The notes under the pieces are model-generated. The model was not told where the DNA came from and made no database searches. It saw nothing but the letters and a program-made list of their open reading frames with translations. Shown one piece after another: positions 55,440-64,000 of a DNA stretch of 64,000 nt. Both the position numbers and the translations under genes were made by a program. The stretch comes from Nonomuraea harbinensis (GTDB lineage: Bacteria > Actinomycetota > Actinomycetes > Streptosporangiales > Streptosporangiaceae), in contig NZ_JAHKRN010000030.1 of the NCBI RefSeq assembly GCF_019396385.1, positions 9,735-73,734 on the forward strand. Direction: 5' to 3'. Position 1 is the stretch's first letter, and each line of letters begins with the position of its first letter.

Positions 55440-57968
55440 CTAGGCCGCGTCGCGCGCGCGGTTGCGCAGCGCGCGGCTCACGCCGTCGGCGCCCTCCAGG
55501 ATGAGCCGGCGCAGCGCCTGCGGCGGCCGCTCCGCGTCCAGGTACGCCTGCGCCGCCCGGACCGTCTCCTCCTCGATCAGCAGCGACGGGAAGCACCCGA
55601 CCGCGAACGTGGAGGCCTGGTCGAACGTCCACTCCCGGTAGATCCGCCCCACCTCGGCGAAGTACTTCTCCCGGTAGGGCGCCAGGAGCTCGGGGTGGTG
55701 CGGGTCCTGGAACCCGGTGATCGTGGTGCGGGCGATGTGGTTGGGCAGCTCGCCGCCGACGATCCGCTCCCACGCCGCGGCCTTGGCCTCGGCCGTGGGG
55801 ACGACGGCCCGGCACAGCGCCGCCGACCGCTCGCCGGTGGCCGTCGGGTCGCGCCGCAGCTCGGCCTCGATGTCGTCCGGGCCCAGCTCGCCGCCGCTGA
55901 CCAGCGCGGAGGTGAGGGTCCAGCGCAGGTCGGCGTCGACGCTCAGCCCGTCGGGCACGTCGGTGCCGTCGAGGATGGCCCGCAGCACGGCCAGGTCCTC
56001 GGCCGAGGTCGCGACGGGCGCGAACGCCTGCAGGTAGGCGAGCTGGTGGTCGGAGCCGGGCTCGGCCGCCGCCAGCAGCGCGCGCAGCTCGCGGGCCAGC
56101 AGCGCCATCCCCTCGGGCCGCCACGCCGGGTCGGCGTACTGCTGGACGGCCTGCCGCGCCTGCCGCAGCACGGTCTGGAGCACGGTCAGGTCCTTGACCG
56201 TGCCCACGCCGGAGGCCACCAGCTTGACGTAGTCGCGGGTGGACATCTCGCCGTCGCGCGTCATGTCCCACGCCGCCGACCAGCACAGCGCCCGCGGCAG
56301 CGACTCGGTGAACGTCGCGATGCCGCCGTCGACGAGCGTGCGCAGCGACCGCTCGTCCAGCCGGATCTTCGCGTACGTGAGATCGTCGTCGTTGATCAGC
56401 ACGAGGTCGGGCTGCTCCTCGCCGGCCAGCTCGGCCACGACGGTGCGGGGGCCCACCACGTCCAGCTCGACCCGCTTGGTCCGGGTCAGCTCGCCGCCGG
56501 CCAGCGAATAGAGGCCGATCGCGACCCGGTGGGAGCGCAGCGTCGGGTAGTCGGCCGGCGCCTCCTGGAGCACCTCGAACCGGGTGAACCTGCCGTCGGC
56601 CACCTCGAACGACGGCCGCAGCGTGTTGACCCAGGCGGTCTCCAGCCACTCCTTCGACCACGCGGACAGGTCACGCCCAGAGGTCCGCTCCAGGGCGGTG
56701 AGCAGGTCCTTCAGCTCGGTGTTGCCCCAGGCGTGCTCGTTGAAGTAGTCGCGCACGCCCGCCAGGAAGTTGTCCAGCCCGACGTAGGCGACGAGCTGCT
56801 TGAGCACCGAGGCGCCCTTGGCGTACGTGATGCCGTCGAAGTTGACCTCGACCGCCTGCATGTCGGGGATGTCGGCGGCGATCGGGTGGGTGGACGGGAG
56901 CTGGTCCTGCCGGTAGGCCCAGGCCTTCTCGACGTTCGCGAACGTGGTCCACGCGCCCTTGCCCCACCGGGTGGCCTCGGCCTGGGCGAGCACGGACATG
57001 TAGGTGGCGAACGACTCGTTCAGCCACAGGTCGTCCCACCAGCGCATGGTGACCAGGTCGCCGAACCACATGTGGGCCATCTCGTGCAGGATCGTCTCGG
57101 CGCGCCGCTCCACCACCGCGTCGGTGACCCGGGAGCGGAAGACGTAGTCCTCCAGGAACGTCACGCAGCCCGCGTTCTCCATCGCGCCCGCGTTGAACTC
57201 CGGCACGAACAGCTGGTCGTACTTGCCGAACGGGTAGCGGACCCCGAACACCTTGTGGAAGAAGTCGAACCCCTGGCGGGTGACCTCCAGGATGTTGTCC
57301 GCGTCGAGGTGCTCGGCCAGGGAGGCCCGGCAGTAGACGCCCAGCGGGATGCCGTCGTGCTCGGACGTCACCTTGTGGTACGGCCCGGCCACCAGGGCGG
57401 TGATGTAGGTGGACATCACCGCTGTGGGCGGGAACGTCCACCGCTTGGCAGCGCCCTGCTCGTCCACGGCGGAGGCCGCCGCGTTGGAGACCACCTCCCA
57501 GTCGCCCGGCGCGAGCACCGTCAGCTGGAAGGCCGCCTTGAGGTCCGGCTGGTCGAAGCAGGCGTACATGCGGTGGGCGTCGGCCGTCTCGAACTGGCTG
57601 TGCAGGTAGACCTTCTGGTCGACCGGGTCGACGAAACGGTGCAGGCCCTCGCCGGTGCGCATGTAGACGCAGTCGGCGTCGACGACCAGCTCGTTGGACT
57701 CGGCCAGCGAGGGCAGCGGGAAGCGGCCCTGGTCGGCGTCGTAGGCGGACACGTCGAGGTCCGCGCCGTTGAGCGTCACCTTGCGCACGCGCGCGCCGTG
57801 CAGGTCGATGAACGTGTCGGCGCCCGGCCTGGTACAGGCGAAACGCACCGTGGTCACGCTGTCGAAGCGCTCCTCGCCCGCTGTCAGGTCGAGCGCCACC
57901 GCGTAAGATTCGACCTTCAACAGGCGGGCCCGCTCGCGTGCCTCGTCCCGGGTCAGGTTGCCTGCCAA
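55440..57968 (-). CDS. pepN: Aminopeptidase N (M1 family)
   Basis: An 842-aa zinc aminopeptidase that removes N-terminal residues from peptides. Motifs are GAMEN (substrate) and HEMAHMWFGDLVTMRWWDDLWLNESFA, the HExxH-x18-E zinc site; a long helical C-terminal domain follows. TTG at 57968 is chosen because AAGGAG precedes it by six bases and gives the usual AGNLTRDEARERARLL start; a longer frame to 58049 has no ribosome site. Divergent from the DsbA-like gene; hairpin series follows. Confidence 0.95.
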   Translation of the reverse strand: MAGNLTRDEARERARLLKVESYAVALDLTAGEERFDSVTTVRFACTRPGADTFIDLHGARVRKVTLNGADLDVSAYDADQGRFPLPSLAESNELVVDADCVYMRTGEGLHRFVDPVDQKVYLHSQFETADAHRMYACFDQPDLKAAFQLTVLAPGDWEVVSNAAASAVDEQGAAKRWTFPPTAVMSTYITALVAGPYHKVTSEHDGIPLGVYCRASLAEHLDADNILEVTRQGFDFFHKVFGVRYPFGKYDQLFVPEFNAGAMENAGCVTFLEDYVFRSRVTDAVVERRAETILHEMAHMWFGDLVTMRWWDDLWLNESFATYMSVLAQAEATRWGKGAWTTFANVEKAWAYRQDQLPSTHPIAADIPDMQAVEVNFDGITYAKGASVLKQLVAYVGLDNFLAGVRDYFNEHAWGNTELKDLLTALERTSGRDLSAWSKEWLETAWVNTLRPSFEVADGRFTRFEVLQEAPADYPTLRSHRVAIGLYSLAGGELTRTKRVELDVVGPRTVVAELAGEEQPDLVLINDDDLTYAKIRLDERSLRTLVDGGIATFTESLPRALCWSAAWDMTRDGEMSTRDYVKLVASGVGTVKDLTVLQTVLRQARQAVQQYADPAWRPEGMALLARELRALLAAAEPGSDHQLAYLQAFAPVATSAEDLAVLRAILDGTDVPDGLSVDADLRWTLTSALVSGGELGPDDIEAELRRDPTATGERSAALCRAVVPTAEAKAAAWERIVGGELPNHIARTTITGFQDPHHPELLAPYREKYFAEVGRIYREWTFDQASTFAVGCFPSLLIEEETVRAAQAYLDAERPPQALRRLILEGADGVSRALRNRARDAA

Positions 57969-58049
57969 GTTGCGCTCCTTTTCAACCACTTCGTCGGGGT
58001 CAGCCGGATCCCTGGAATAGGATTCGAGCCTCCCCAGGTTATGGCCCAC

Positions 58050-58670
58050 ATGAGCGAGAAGACTCCTGTGGATTTGTGGTTCGATCCTTTCTGCCCGTTC
58101 GCCTGGGTGACGTCACGATGGCTTCTCGAAGTGGAGACGGTTCGCCCCATCGAGCCGCGCTGGCACATCATGAGCCTCAACGTGCTCAACGAGGGCAAGG
58201 ACGTCCCCGAGGCCTACCGCGAGCAGATCGTCCGCGCCATCGGCCCGGTCCGGGTGGTGGCCGCGGCCGCCGCCAAGTACGGCGACCACGTCGTCGGCCC
58301 CCTCTACACCGAGCTCGGCACCCGCTTCCACAACCAGCGCGCGATCAGGCGCCTCGGCGACCTGCGCGACACGGTCCAGGACGCTCTCGCCGCCGCCGGC
58401 CTCGACACCGCCCTCGCCGACGCCATGGACTCCACCGAACACGACGAGGCCGTGCGCCGCTCCCACGACGAGGGCATCGGCCTCGTCGGCCAGGAGGTCG
58501 GTACGCCCGTCATCCGCGTCGGCGACAACGCGTTCTTCGGCCCCGTCATCACCTCCATCCCGCGCGGCGAGGACGCCGGACGCATGTGGGACGGCGTCCT
58601 GCTCGTCACCGGCTTCGACGAGTTCTTCGAGCTCAAGCGCTCCCGTACGAGCGAGCCCCGCTTCGACTGA
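58050..58670 (+). CDS. DsbA-family, mycothiol-dependent nitroreductase-like protein
   Basis: A 206-aa thioredoxin-fold protein of the Rv2466c type (VDLWFDPFCPFAWVTSRWLLEVE). Rv2466c has CPWC; here only the first Cys remains (C15 in CPFA), so it would work with mycothiol through a mono-thiol mechanism, if at all. VGTPVIRV, the cis-Pro region, is intact. ATG 58050 or 58041. Usual neighbour of pepN in this group. Confidence 0.9.
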   Translation: MSEKTPVDLWFDPFCPFAWVTSRWLLEVETVRPIEPRWHIMSLNVLNEGKDVPEAYREQIVRAIGPVRVVAAAAAKYGDHVVGPLYTELGTRFHNQRAIRRLGDLRDTVQDALAAAGLDTALADAMDSTEHDEAVRRSHDEGIGLVGQEVGTPVIRVGDNAFFGPVITSIPRGEDAGRMWDGVLLVTGFDEFFELKRSRTSEPRFD

Positions 58671-58777
58671 TTTTTCGACTCCACTCGGTAGGAGAACGTG
58701 ACAAGCAGGTTGATACAGCTCACTCCGTGGTGAGCCGCGGTCTCGCAATGTGACCCGCGGCACGCCAGGATGAAGTC

Positions 58778-60181
58778 ATGCGTCAGCTATACATCGGCGG
58801 TTCGTGGGCCGCCTCCGCCTCGGGAGAGGCCATCGATGTCGTCAATCCGGCCACCGAGGAGATCATCGACCGGGTGCCGGCGGGTGCGCCGGCCGACGTC
58901 CAGGCCGCGGTGGCGGCCGCGCGGCGTGCCTTCCCCGGCTGGTCGGCCACGCCGCCCGCCGAGCGGGGCAAGCTGCTGGCCGCCGCCGCCGAGCTGCTGA
59001 AGCAGCGGGCCGACGAGGTGGCCAGGACGATCGCCACCGACATGGGCTCGCCGCTCGGGTTCGCGCTGAAGGTGCAGACGCTCATGCCCGCCGGGGTGCT
59101 GGCCTCCTACGCCCAGCTGGCCGACAGCCATCCGCTCGAGACCCGCGTGGGCAACTCGCTGGTGGTCAAGGAGCCGGTGGGCGTGGTGGCCGCGATCACG
59201 CCGTGGAACTACCCGCTGCACCAGATCGTCGCCAAGGTGGCCCCCGCGCTCGCCGCCGGCTGCACGGTCGTGCTCAAGCCCAGCGAGGTGGCGCCGCTGG
59301 CCGCGTACGCGCTGGCCGAGATCTTCCACGAGGTGGGCCTGCCCGCCGGGGTGTTCAACCTGGTCAGCGGGCGCGGCCCGGTCGTCGGCGAGGCCATGGC
59401 CGGCCACCCCGACGTCGACCTGGTCTCCTTCACCGGCTCCACCGTCGCCGGGCGGCGGGTCGCCGCCCTGGCCTCCGACGGCGTCAAGCGGGTCGCGCTG
59501 GAGCTCGGCGGCAAGTCCGCGAACGTCATCCTGCCCGACGCCGACCTCGGCGCGGCCGTCAAGGTGGGCGTCGCCAACTGCTTCATCAACGCCGGCCAGA
59601 CCTGCTCGGCGCTGACCCGCATGATCGTGCACCGCGACCGCTACGACGAGGCCGTCCGCCTGGCCGTCGAGGCGACCGCCAAGTACACCGTCGGTGACCC
59701 GTTCGACGAGACGACCAGAGTGGGCCCGCTGGTGTCGGCGGCGCAGCGCGACCGGGTGGTCCGCTACATCAACCGCGGCCAGGAGGAGGGCGCCAGGCTC
59801 GTGGCCGGCGGCACCGACCGGCCGCTGCCGCGCGGCTACTACGTCGAGCCGACCGTGTTCGCCGGGGTCGAGCCCGGCATGGTGATCGAGCAGGAGGAGA
59901 TCTTCGGCCCGGTGCTGTCGATCATCCCCTACACCACCGAGGACCAGGCCGTCGAGATCGCCAACGGCACCCCGTACGGGCTCGCGGGCGCGGTGTGGGC
60001 GGCCACCGAGGAGCGCGCCGTCGCGGTGGCGCGCAGGCTGCGCACCGGGCAGGTCGCCGTCAACGGCGGCAACTTCAACCCGATGGCGCCCTTCGGCGGC
60101 TACAAGCGCTCCGGCATCGGCCGCGAGCTGGGGGAGTACGGGCTGGAGGAGTTCTTCGAGATCAAGGCGCTGCAGCTCTAG
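58778..60181 (+). CDS. Aldehyde dehydrogenase
   Basis: A 467-aa NAD(P)-dependent enzyme. Catalytic Cys in [12 protein letters not shown], Glu in [12 protein letters not shown], and the cofactor site [26 protein letters not shown]. Converts an aldehyde to the acid; preferred substrate unknown. ATG 58778. Convergent with the SDR gene, three bases apart. Confidence 0.95.
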   Translation: MRQLYIGGSWAASASGEAIDVVNPATEEIIDRVPAGAPADVQAAVAAARRAFPGWSATPPAERGKLLAAAAELLKQRADEVARTIATDMGSPLGFALKVQTLMPAGVLASYAQLADSHPLETRVGNSLVVKEPVGVVAAITPWNYPLHQIVAKVAPALAAGCTVVLKPSEVAPLAAYALAEIFHEVGLPAGVFNLVSGRGPVVGEAMAGHPDVDLVSFTGSTVAGRRVAALASDGVKRVALELGGKSANVILPDADLGAAVKVGVANCFINAGQTCSALTRMIVHRDRYDEAVRLAVEATAKYTVGDPFDETTRVGPLVSAAQRDRVVRYINRGQEEGARLVAGGTDRPLPRGYYVEPTVFAGVEPGMVIEQEEIFGPVLSIIPYTTEDQAVEIANGTPYGLAGAVWAATEERAVAVARRLRTGQVAVNGGNFNPMAPFGGYKRSGIGRELGEYGLEEFFEIKALQL

Positions 60182-60184
60182 CCG

Positions 60185-60913
60185 CTACAGCATCATCCCG
60201 CCGGTGGCCCGGATGCTCTGCCCGGTGATCCATCGCCCGTCGGGGCCGGCCAGGAACGCCACCACGGCCGCCACGTCGCCGGGCGTGCCCAGCCGACGCA
60301 GCGCGGTGAACTGCGGTGCCTGCTCCAGCGCCTCCGGCGGGTTGGCGGCGCGCAGCATGTCGGTGTCGGTCGCGCCCGGTAGCACGTTGTTGGCCGTGAT
60401 GCCGCGCCCGCCCAGCTCCCGCGCCGCCACCTTGGCGAACTGCTCCACGGCGGCCTTGGTGGCGGCGTAGAGCGCGATGGCGGGCGCGGGGACCTCGGTG
60501 TTGAGCGTCGAGACGTTGATGATCCGGCCGCCGTCGCGCATCACCCTGCCCGCCCACTGGACGGCCAGGAAGACGGCCCGGGTGTTGACCGCGAACATCC
60601 GCTCGTACAGCTCCGGCGTCACGTCGGCGATCAGCGCCGGCCCGGTCTCGGCGGCGTTGTTGACCAGGATGTCGACGCCCGGCAGCCGGTCCTCGGCCGT
60701 GGCGAGCAGCCGGGCGAGGTCGTCCTCGCTGCCCTGGTCGCAGCGCACGGCGAGGGCGCCCGTCTCCTTGGCGACCCGCTCGGCGGCCGCCGCGTCCTGC
60801 CGGTAGCTGAAGACCACCTCGGCCCCGTCGGACGTCAGCCGCTCCACCACGGCTCTGCCGATGCCGCGCGAGCCCCCGGTCACCAGAGCGCCCTTTCCGG
60901 AAAGCACAGTCAT
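60185..60913 (-). CDS. SDR-family oxidoreductase (FabG-like)
   Basis: A 242-aa SDR: TGGSRGIGRAV cofactor loop, NNAAETG, catalytic Ser/Tyr/Lys in VSTLN and LYAATKAAV. Resembles 3-oxoacyl-ACP reductases and short glucose/cyclitol dehydrogenases. Stands nine bases after the def stop, so likely co-transcribed from the def promoter. Confidence 0.92.
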   Translation of the reverse strand: MTVLSGKGALVTGGSRGIGRAVVERLTSDGAEVVFSYRQDAAAAERVAKETGALAVRCDQGSEDDLARLLATAEDRLPGVDILVNNAAETGPALIADVTPELYERMFAVNTRAVFLAVQWAGRVMRDGGRIINVSTLNTEVPAPAIALYAATKAAVEQFAKVAARELGGRGITANNVLPGATDTDMLRAANPPEALEQAPQFTALRRLGTPGDVAAVVAFLAGPDGRWITGQSIRATGGMML

Positions 60914-60922
60914 GCGCCCACC

Positions 60923-61408
60923 CTAGGTTCGGAGCATGATCTCGCGCGCGTCGTTCTTCGGCAGCCGGTCCACGAACAGCCGGCCGTCGAGGTGGTCGGT
61001 CTCGTGCTGGAAGCAGCGGGCCAGCGAGCCGCGCGCGCTGATCCGTACGGGCCGCTCCAGCCGGTCGACGCCCGCGACCGTCACCCCCGCGGCGCGGGCC
61101 ACCGGCGCGTAGGCCGGCAGCTTCGTCCGCCGGTCGGGCACCGACAGGCAGCCCTCCTCGTCGACGACCTCCGCGGGGTCGTCGACGGTCAGCACCGGGT
61201 TGACCACGTGGCCCTTGCGCCCGCTGATGTCGTAGACGAACAGCCGCCGCGCGACCCCGATCTGCGGGCCCGCCAGGCCCACCCCGCCGACCGCGTACAT
61301 CGCCTCGAACATCTCGTCGACCAGCCGGCGCAGCTCGCGGTCGAAGCTCCCGACGGGCTCGGCGGGCGTGCGCAGGACCGGATCGCCGAGCACGCGGATC
61401 TCGCGCAT
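60923..61408 (-). CDS. def: Peptide deformylase
   Basis: A 161-aa metalloenzyme that removes formyl from the N-terminal Met of new proteins. The three family motifs are GVGLAGPQIG, EGCLSVP (metal Cys) and QHETDHLDG (metal His pair and Glu). Short form as in actinomycetes with two def genes. ATG 61408, divergent from rpiB. Confidence 0.96.
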   Translation of the reverse strand: MREIRVLGDPVLRTPAEPVGSFDRELRRLVDEMFEAMYAVGGVGLAGPQIGVARRLFVYDISGRKGHVVNPVLTVDDPAEVVDEEGCLSVPDRRTKLPAYAPVARAAGVTVAGVDRLERPVRISARGSLARCFQHETDHLDGRLFVDRLPKNDAREIMLRT

Positions 61409-61423
61409 GGGGGCTCCCCTCTC

Positions 61424-61456
61424 AGTAAGGACCAGTGGCCAAAGGAGTTCCTTACT
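61424..61456. promoter_or_regulatory. Inverted repeat in the def/rpiB divergent promoter
   Basis: AGTAAGGA (61424-61431) and TCCTTACT (61449-61456), perfect 8-base arms 17 bases apart, within the 105-base gap between the two starts. Possible operator. Confidence 0.45.
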
Positions 61457-61513
61457 CTAGCGATCGGGGCCGCGGTCGGAGCCGCCTCTGCCCCGCTGTG
61501 GAAGACTGGTGAG

Positions 61514-61984
61514 GTGCGTGTCTACATCGGTGCCGACCATGCCGGCTATGAGCTGAAGAACCACCTGGCGTCGTGGCTGAAGGACCACGGTCACGAGGTG
61601 ACCGACTGCGGTCCCTTCGTCTACGACGCCGAGGACGACTATCCCGTCTTCTGCCTGCGCGCCGCCGAGGGCGTCGCGGGTGACCCCGGCAGCCTCGGCG
61701 TGGTCATCGGCGGCTCCGGCAACGGCGAGCAGATGGCCGCCAACAAGGTGCGCGGCATCCGGGCCGCGCTGGCCTGGAGCGAGGAGACCGCCTCCCTGGC
61801 CCGCGAGCACAACAACGCCAACGTCGTCTCCATCGGCGCGCGCATGCACTCCACCGAGGACGCGACGAGGTTCGTCGAGGTCTTCCTCACCACCGCGTTC
61901 TCCGGCAGCGAGCGCCACAGCCGCCGCATCGCCCAGGTCGAGGCCTACGAGACCATAGGGCAGCTGCCCTCGCTCCCGGGCTAA
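61514..61984 (+). CDS. rpiB: Ribose-5-phosphate isomerase B
   Basis: A 156-aa isomerase of the pentose phosphate pathway interconverting ribose 5-phosphate and ribulose 5-phosphate. GADHAGYELK, GVVIGGSGNGEQMAANKVRGIRAAL and EHNNANVVSIGARM are signatures. As in mycobacterial RpiB the active site has Glu in GNGEQ rather than the Cys of E. coli. GTG start at 61514. Confidence 0.95.
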   Translation: MRVYIGADHAGYELKNHLASWLKDHGHEVTDCGPFVYDAEDDYPVFCLRAAEGVAGDPGSLGVVIGGSGNGEQMAANKVRGIRAALAWSEETASLAREHNNANVVSIGARMHSTEDATRFVEVFLTTAFSGSERHSRRIAQVEAYETIGQLPSLPG

Positions 61985-62127
61985 CCCCGCCGTTTGCCCT
62001 CGCGCCTGGGCGTCTCGTCACGCAGGGGCCGCCGGTCGGCGGTCTCCTGCTGTTCCTTCGACGGGCGCGACACGTCACGCGCGCGCATCGCCGTGATCGC
62101 GGTGATCTGCAAGCTCTGCAGGGCCAT
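61981..62127 (-). CDS. 48-residue basic protein
   Basis: From ATG 62127: MALQSLQITAITAMRARDVS then a charged tail ending RREGKRRG. Overlaps the rpiB stop by four bases on the other strand and follows the acetyltransferase stop region by 14 bases. The N-terminal third looks like one amphipathic helix. Function unknown. Confidence 0.6.
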   Translation of the reverse strand: MALQSLQITAITAMRARDVSRPSKEQQETADRRPLRDETPRREGKRRG

Positions 62128-62141
62128 ACGGCGACTGTACG

Positions 62142-63371
62142 TCAGAAGACGAGACCGGCGAACGGCTTCGGCTGCCAGGCCATGGCCGTGGCCAGCGCCC
62201 GCACCGCGCCGGGCGTCCGCTCGCCCAGCATCCCGGCCGCGTGCAGCGCGCCCAGATCGCCGTCGCCGAGGTAGGCCGAGCCCAGCGCCGCCACGTCCAG
62301 CGTGACGTCCGGCTCCTCGTCCACCCGCTTGCACTCCGCCCCCGTGGTGTCGGCGCGCAGGCGCCGGCGGCCCGCGTTCCACGGGCACACCTCGTCGGCG
62401 ACCTCCAGCACCAGGTCCACCGGCGCCGCGTAGGCGCGCGACTCCAGCGCCCTGTCGACCTCCACGAGGCGTACCCACAGCTCGTCCGACCAGCTGGGGC
62501 GGAGCTGGCGGGGGTTGGCCATCAGCGCGAACAGCGGGTCGTCCACCGGCCTGGCGTGGGCCACGATCCGCGTCACCAGGTCACGGTCGAGCACCCCGCG
62601 CCACAGCAGCGCGTACGCGGCCGGATCGGCGGCGAACAGCTCCTGCAGCCGCACCTCGCCGTCGGGCATGCCGTCGCCGTCCCAGCCGCTCTTGATCCGG
62701 AACAGCGCGTAACCGCGCACCCCGTCGTCGTCCTCGGCCAGCAGCGACCGCAGCGGGCCCGCGCCGTTCTGGTCGAACTCCTCGTCGGCCAGGACGGCGT
62801 CCCAGAACGCCGCGTTCCGGTCGTACAGGCCGGGCCGCGAGCCGGCGACGGAGCCGAACAGCCGCTCGTACTCGCCGCGGACCTCGGCCGGCCTGACCAC
62901 CCGCAGCCGCAGCGACGCGTCCACCGGGGCGCCGGGGACGAACGCCGCGCCGTGCCTGGCGATCGTGAACGACATCTGCCCCGCCGCGCGCCCGTAACCG
63001 AACCGCCCGTAGATCGGCGCCTCGGACGCGTACAGCGCCGCCACCGGCTCCCCGCGCTCGCGCACGTCGGCGAGCTGCCTGCGCATCAGCGACGACAGGA
63101 TGCCGCGGCGGCGATGCGAGGAGAGCACGGCGACGGCCGTCACGCCCGCGACGGGCAGCCGCCCGCCCGGCACCGTCATGGTGAAGCTGTGCACCGACGT
63201 GGAGGCCACCATCGTGTCACCGTCGAAGACGGCGAGCGTGCGGTCGAACTCCGTCTGCGCCTTCCACCGCTCGGTCTGCCGCGGATGCGGTGTCCAGTTG
63301 AAGCCCTCGGAGAGCACGCCGGCGAACGCCGGCCATTCGCTCTCGGCGATCGGACGGATCGGATACGTCAT
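62142..63371 (-). CDS. Eis-like GNAT acetyltransferase with SCP2-like C-terminal domain
   Basis: A 409-aa protein. Two GNAT-type halves (VAVLSSHRRRGILSSLMRRQL is the acetyl-CoA loop; YGRFGYGRAAGQMSF) and a C-terminal sterol-carrier-like domain (DLVLEVADEVCPWNAGRRRL), the layout of Eis enzymes that acetylate aminoglycosides or peptides. Natural substrate unknown; resistance should not be assumed. ATG 63371. Ends with the carboxylate FAGLVF, as in Eis where the terminus helps catalysis. Confidence 0.93.
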   Translation of the reverse strand: MTYPIRPIAESEWPAFAGVLSEGFNWTPHPRQTERWKAQTEFDRTLAVFDGDTMVASTSVHSFTMTVPGGRLPVAGVTAVAVLSSHRRRGILSSLMRRQLADVRERGEPVAALYASEAPIYGRFGYGRAAGQMSFTIARHGAAFVPGAPVDASLRLRVVRPAEVRGEYERLFGSVAGSRPGLYDRNAAFWDAVLADEEFDQNGAGPLRSLLAEDDDGVRGYALFRIKSGWDGDGMPDGEVRLQELFAADPAAYALLWRGVLDRDLVTRIVAHARPVDDPLFALMANPRQLRPSWSDELWVRLVEVDRALESRAYAAPVDLVLEVADEVCPWNAGRRRLRADTTGAECKRVDEEPDVTLDVAALGSAYLGDGDLGALHAAGMLGERTPGAVRALATAMAWQPKPFAGLVF

Positions 63372-63488
63372 CCGTCCACGGTACGAGCGAGCCCTCGCCG
63401 GGGCCACCGAATATCCCTGGTAAACGATCAAGGCTCTGGTCAAGTCGGCTGCCCAAACGCGAGCCAGACCGATACAGTCGAGCGCATC

Positions 63489-64000
63489 ATGAGTACCCGA
63501 CCGGCGCCGCTGATCCCGCCACGGCTCCGCGCGATCCTGGTGCGGGTGCCGTTCCTGGTGCAGCTCGTCCGGTTCCTCAGGCGCGGGGCGGCCAGGGACC
63601 GCAACCTGCTGGTCGCGCTGACCGTGGTCACGCTCGTCGTCGGGCTGCTCGCGGCCCAGGTCTCCACCGAGTGGTTCTCGCCCTCGCTGCTCATCCTCGT
63701 CACCCTGGTCGGCGGCCTGCAGCTGCGGGTGCGCAGCCTGGTCACGCTGCTGGTCGCGGTGGCCGTCTCGCTGGGTTACATCGCCGTCACGCTCGGCGCG
63801 GGCAGGGTCGGCGTCGGCCTCGCCGTGACGATCGGGTTCACCGCCGTGCTGGCGCTGCTCATGGCCCGCACCCGCGGCAAGCTCGGCGTCCAGGGGCTGC
63901 GCGGCGACGCCATGCTGCTGGAGCTGCGCGACCGGCTCAAGAGCCAGGGCGAGCTGCCCCCGCTGCCCAAGGACTGGGGCGGCAAGGTCGTGCTCAAGCA
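63489..64000 (+). CDS. N-terminal part of a membrane protein resembling PP2C-type phosphatases (runs off the window)
   Basis: At least 170 residues, open to the right edge. About four hydrophobic segments (residues ~38-125), then LRGDAMLLELRDRLKSQGELPPLPKDW. That last segment is familiar from actinomycete membrane-bound PP2C-like serine/threonine phosphatases, which begin their catalytic domain soon after; the domain itself is outside, so this is a tentative call. ATG 63489. Confidence 0.75.
   Translation, partial: MSTRPAPLIPPRLRAILVRVPFLVQLVRFLRRGAARDRNLLVALTVVTLVVGLLAAQVSTEWFSPSLLILVTLVGGLQLRVRSLVTLLVAVAVSLGYIAVTLGAGRVGVGLAVTIGFTAVLALLMARTRGKLGVQGLRGDAMLLELRDRLKSQGELPPLPKDWGGKVVLK

Noticed and set aside
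58718-58735. GCTCAC-TCCGTG-GTGAGC as an operator for the aldehyde dehydrogenase gene
   Set aside because: Only six paired bases and a common type of sequence here; too weak to list.

Overview
The window is very GC-rich and gene-dense, with many GTG and TTG starts and frequent 4-base stop/start overlaps. The gene content points to a filamentous actinomycete: F420/LLM-type oxidoreductases, a mycothiol-nitroreductase-like thioredoxin-fold protein, a class F sortase, an HTH-TPR regulator, a PknB-like kinase and a ROK repressor. A member of the Streptosporangiaceae (Nonomuraea-like) is my best guess; this is inference from gene content, not a database result. I see no rRNA, tRNA, CRISPR array, insertion sequence or prophage.

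Layout. 1-743: a phased 46-bp tandem repeat, then non-coding DNA leading to a membrane diguanylate cyclase. 2.1-3.8 kb: ettA. 3.85-9.3 kb: an acyl-CoA catabolic cluster (VOC protein, DUF35 Zn-ribbon protein, thiolase-like protein without the catalytic cysteines, acyl-CoA dehydrogenase, TetR regulator, SDR, hotdog thioesterase). Its promoters carry five copies of a 19-bp CTAG-containing palindrome, so it looks like one TetR regulon. 9.3-13.4 kb: MFS transporter, GH13 glucosidase, truncated haemoglobin, MscS channel. 13.8-19.8 kb: small acidic protein and HTH-TPR regulator, GNAT enzyme ending inside its own terminator, EamA exporter with a Cys-rich tail, then an AT-rich leader with a 24-aa basic peptide gene translationally coupled to a TPR protein.

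19.9-27.6 kb: oxidoreductase/TetR pair with twin operators, penicillin-recognising-like protein, NUDIX/ArsR/LLM group with twin operators, DUF47/PiT phosphate uptake, purU, SDR. 27.6-31.3 kb: a compact island of an anchored poly-Asp protein, a two-component system, a secreted Asp-repeat protein and a class F sortase, overlapping or closely spaced; it looks like a surface-modification or metal-sensing module. 31.4-32.8 kb: DUF4956 and VTC-domain polyphosphate polymerase-like pair.

32.8-54 kb mixes intact genes (prolyl oligopeptidase operon, HNH endonuclease, ilvD, thioesterase/TetR pair, NERD protein, rarD, Ser/Thr kinase, ROK regulator) with four broken loci: an EEP nuclease, a GT2/polysaccharide deacetylase deletion fusion, a GH15 enzyme with about five frame changes, and a GH31 enzyme with a deletion plus a one-base shift. 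55-64 kb is housekeeping: pepN behind a triple-hairpin region, DsbA-like protein, aldehyde dehydrogenase, SDR, def, rpiB, a 48-aa protein, an Eis-like acetyltransferase, and the start of a membrane protein resembling PP2C phosphatases that runs off the window.

The best candidates for undescribed biology are the CTAG regulon with its cysteine-less thiolase, the Asp-rich/sortase/two-component island, and the AT-rich peptide-TPR pair.
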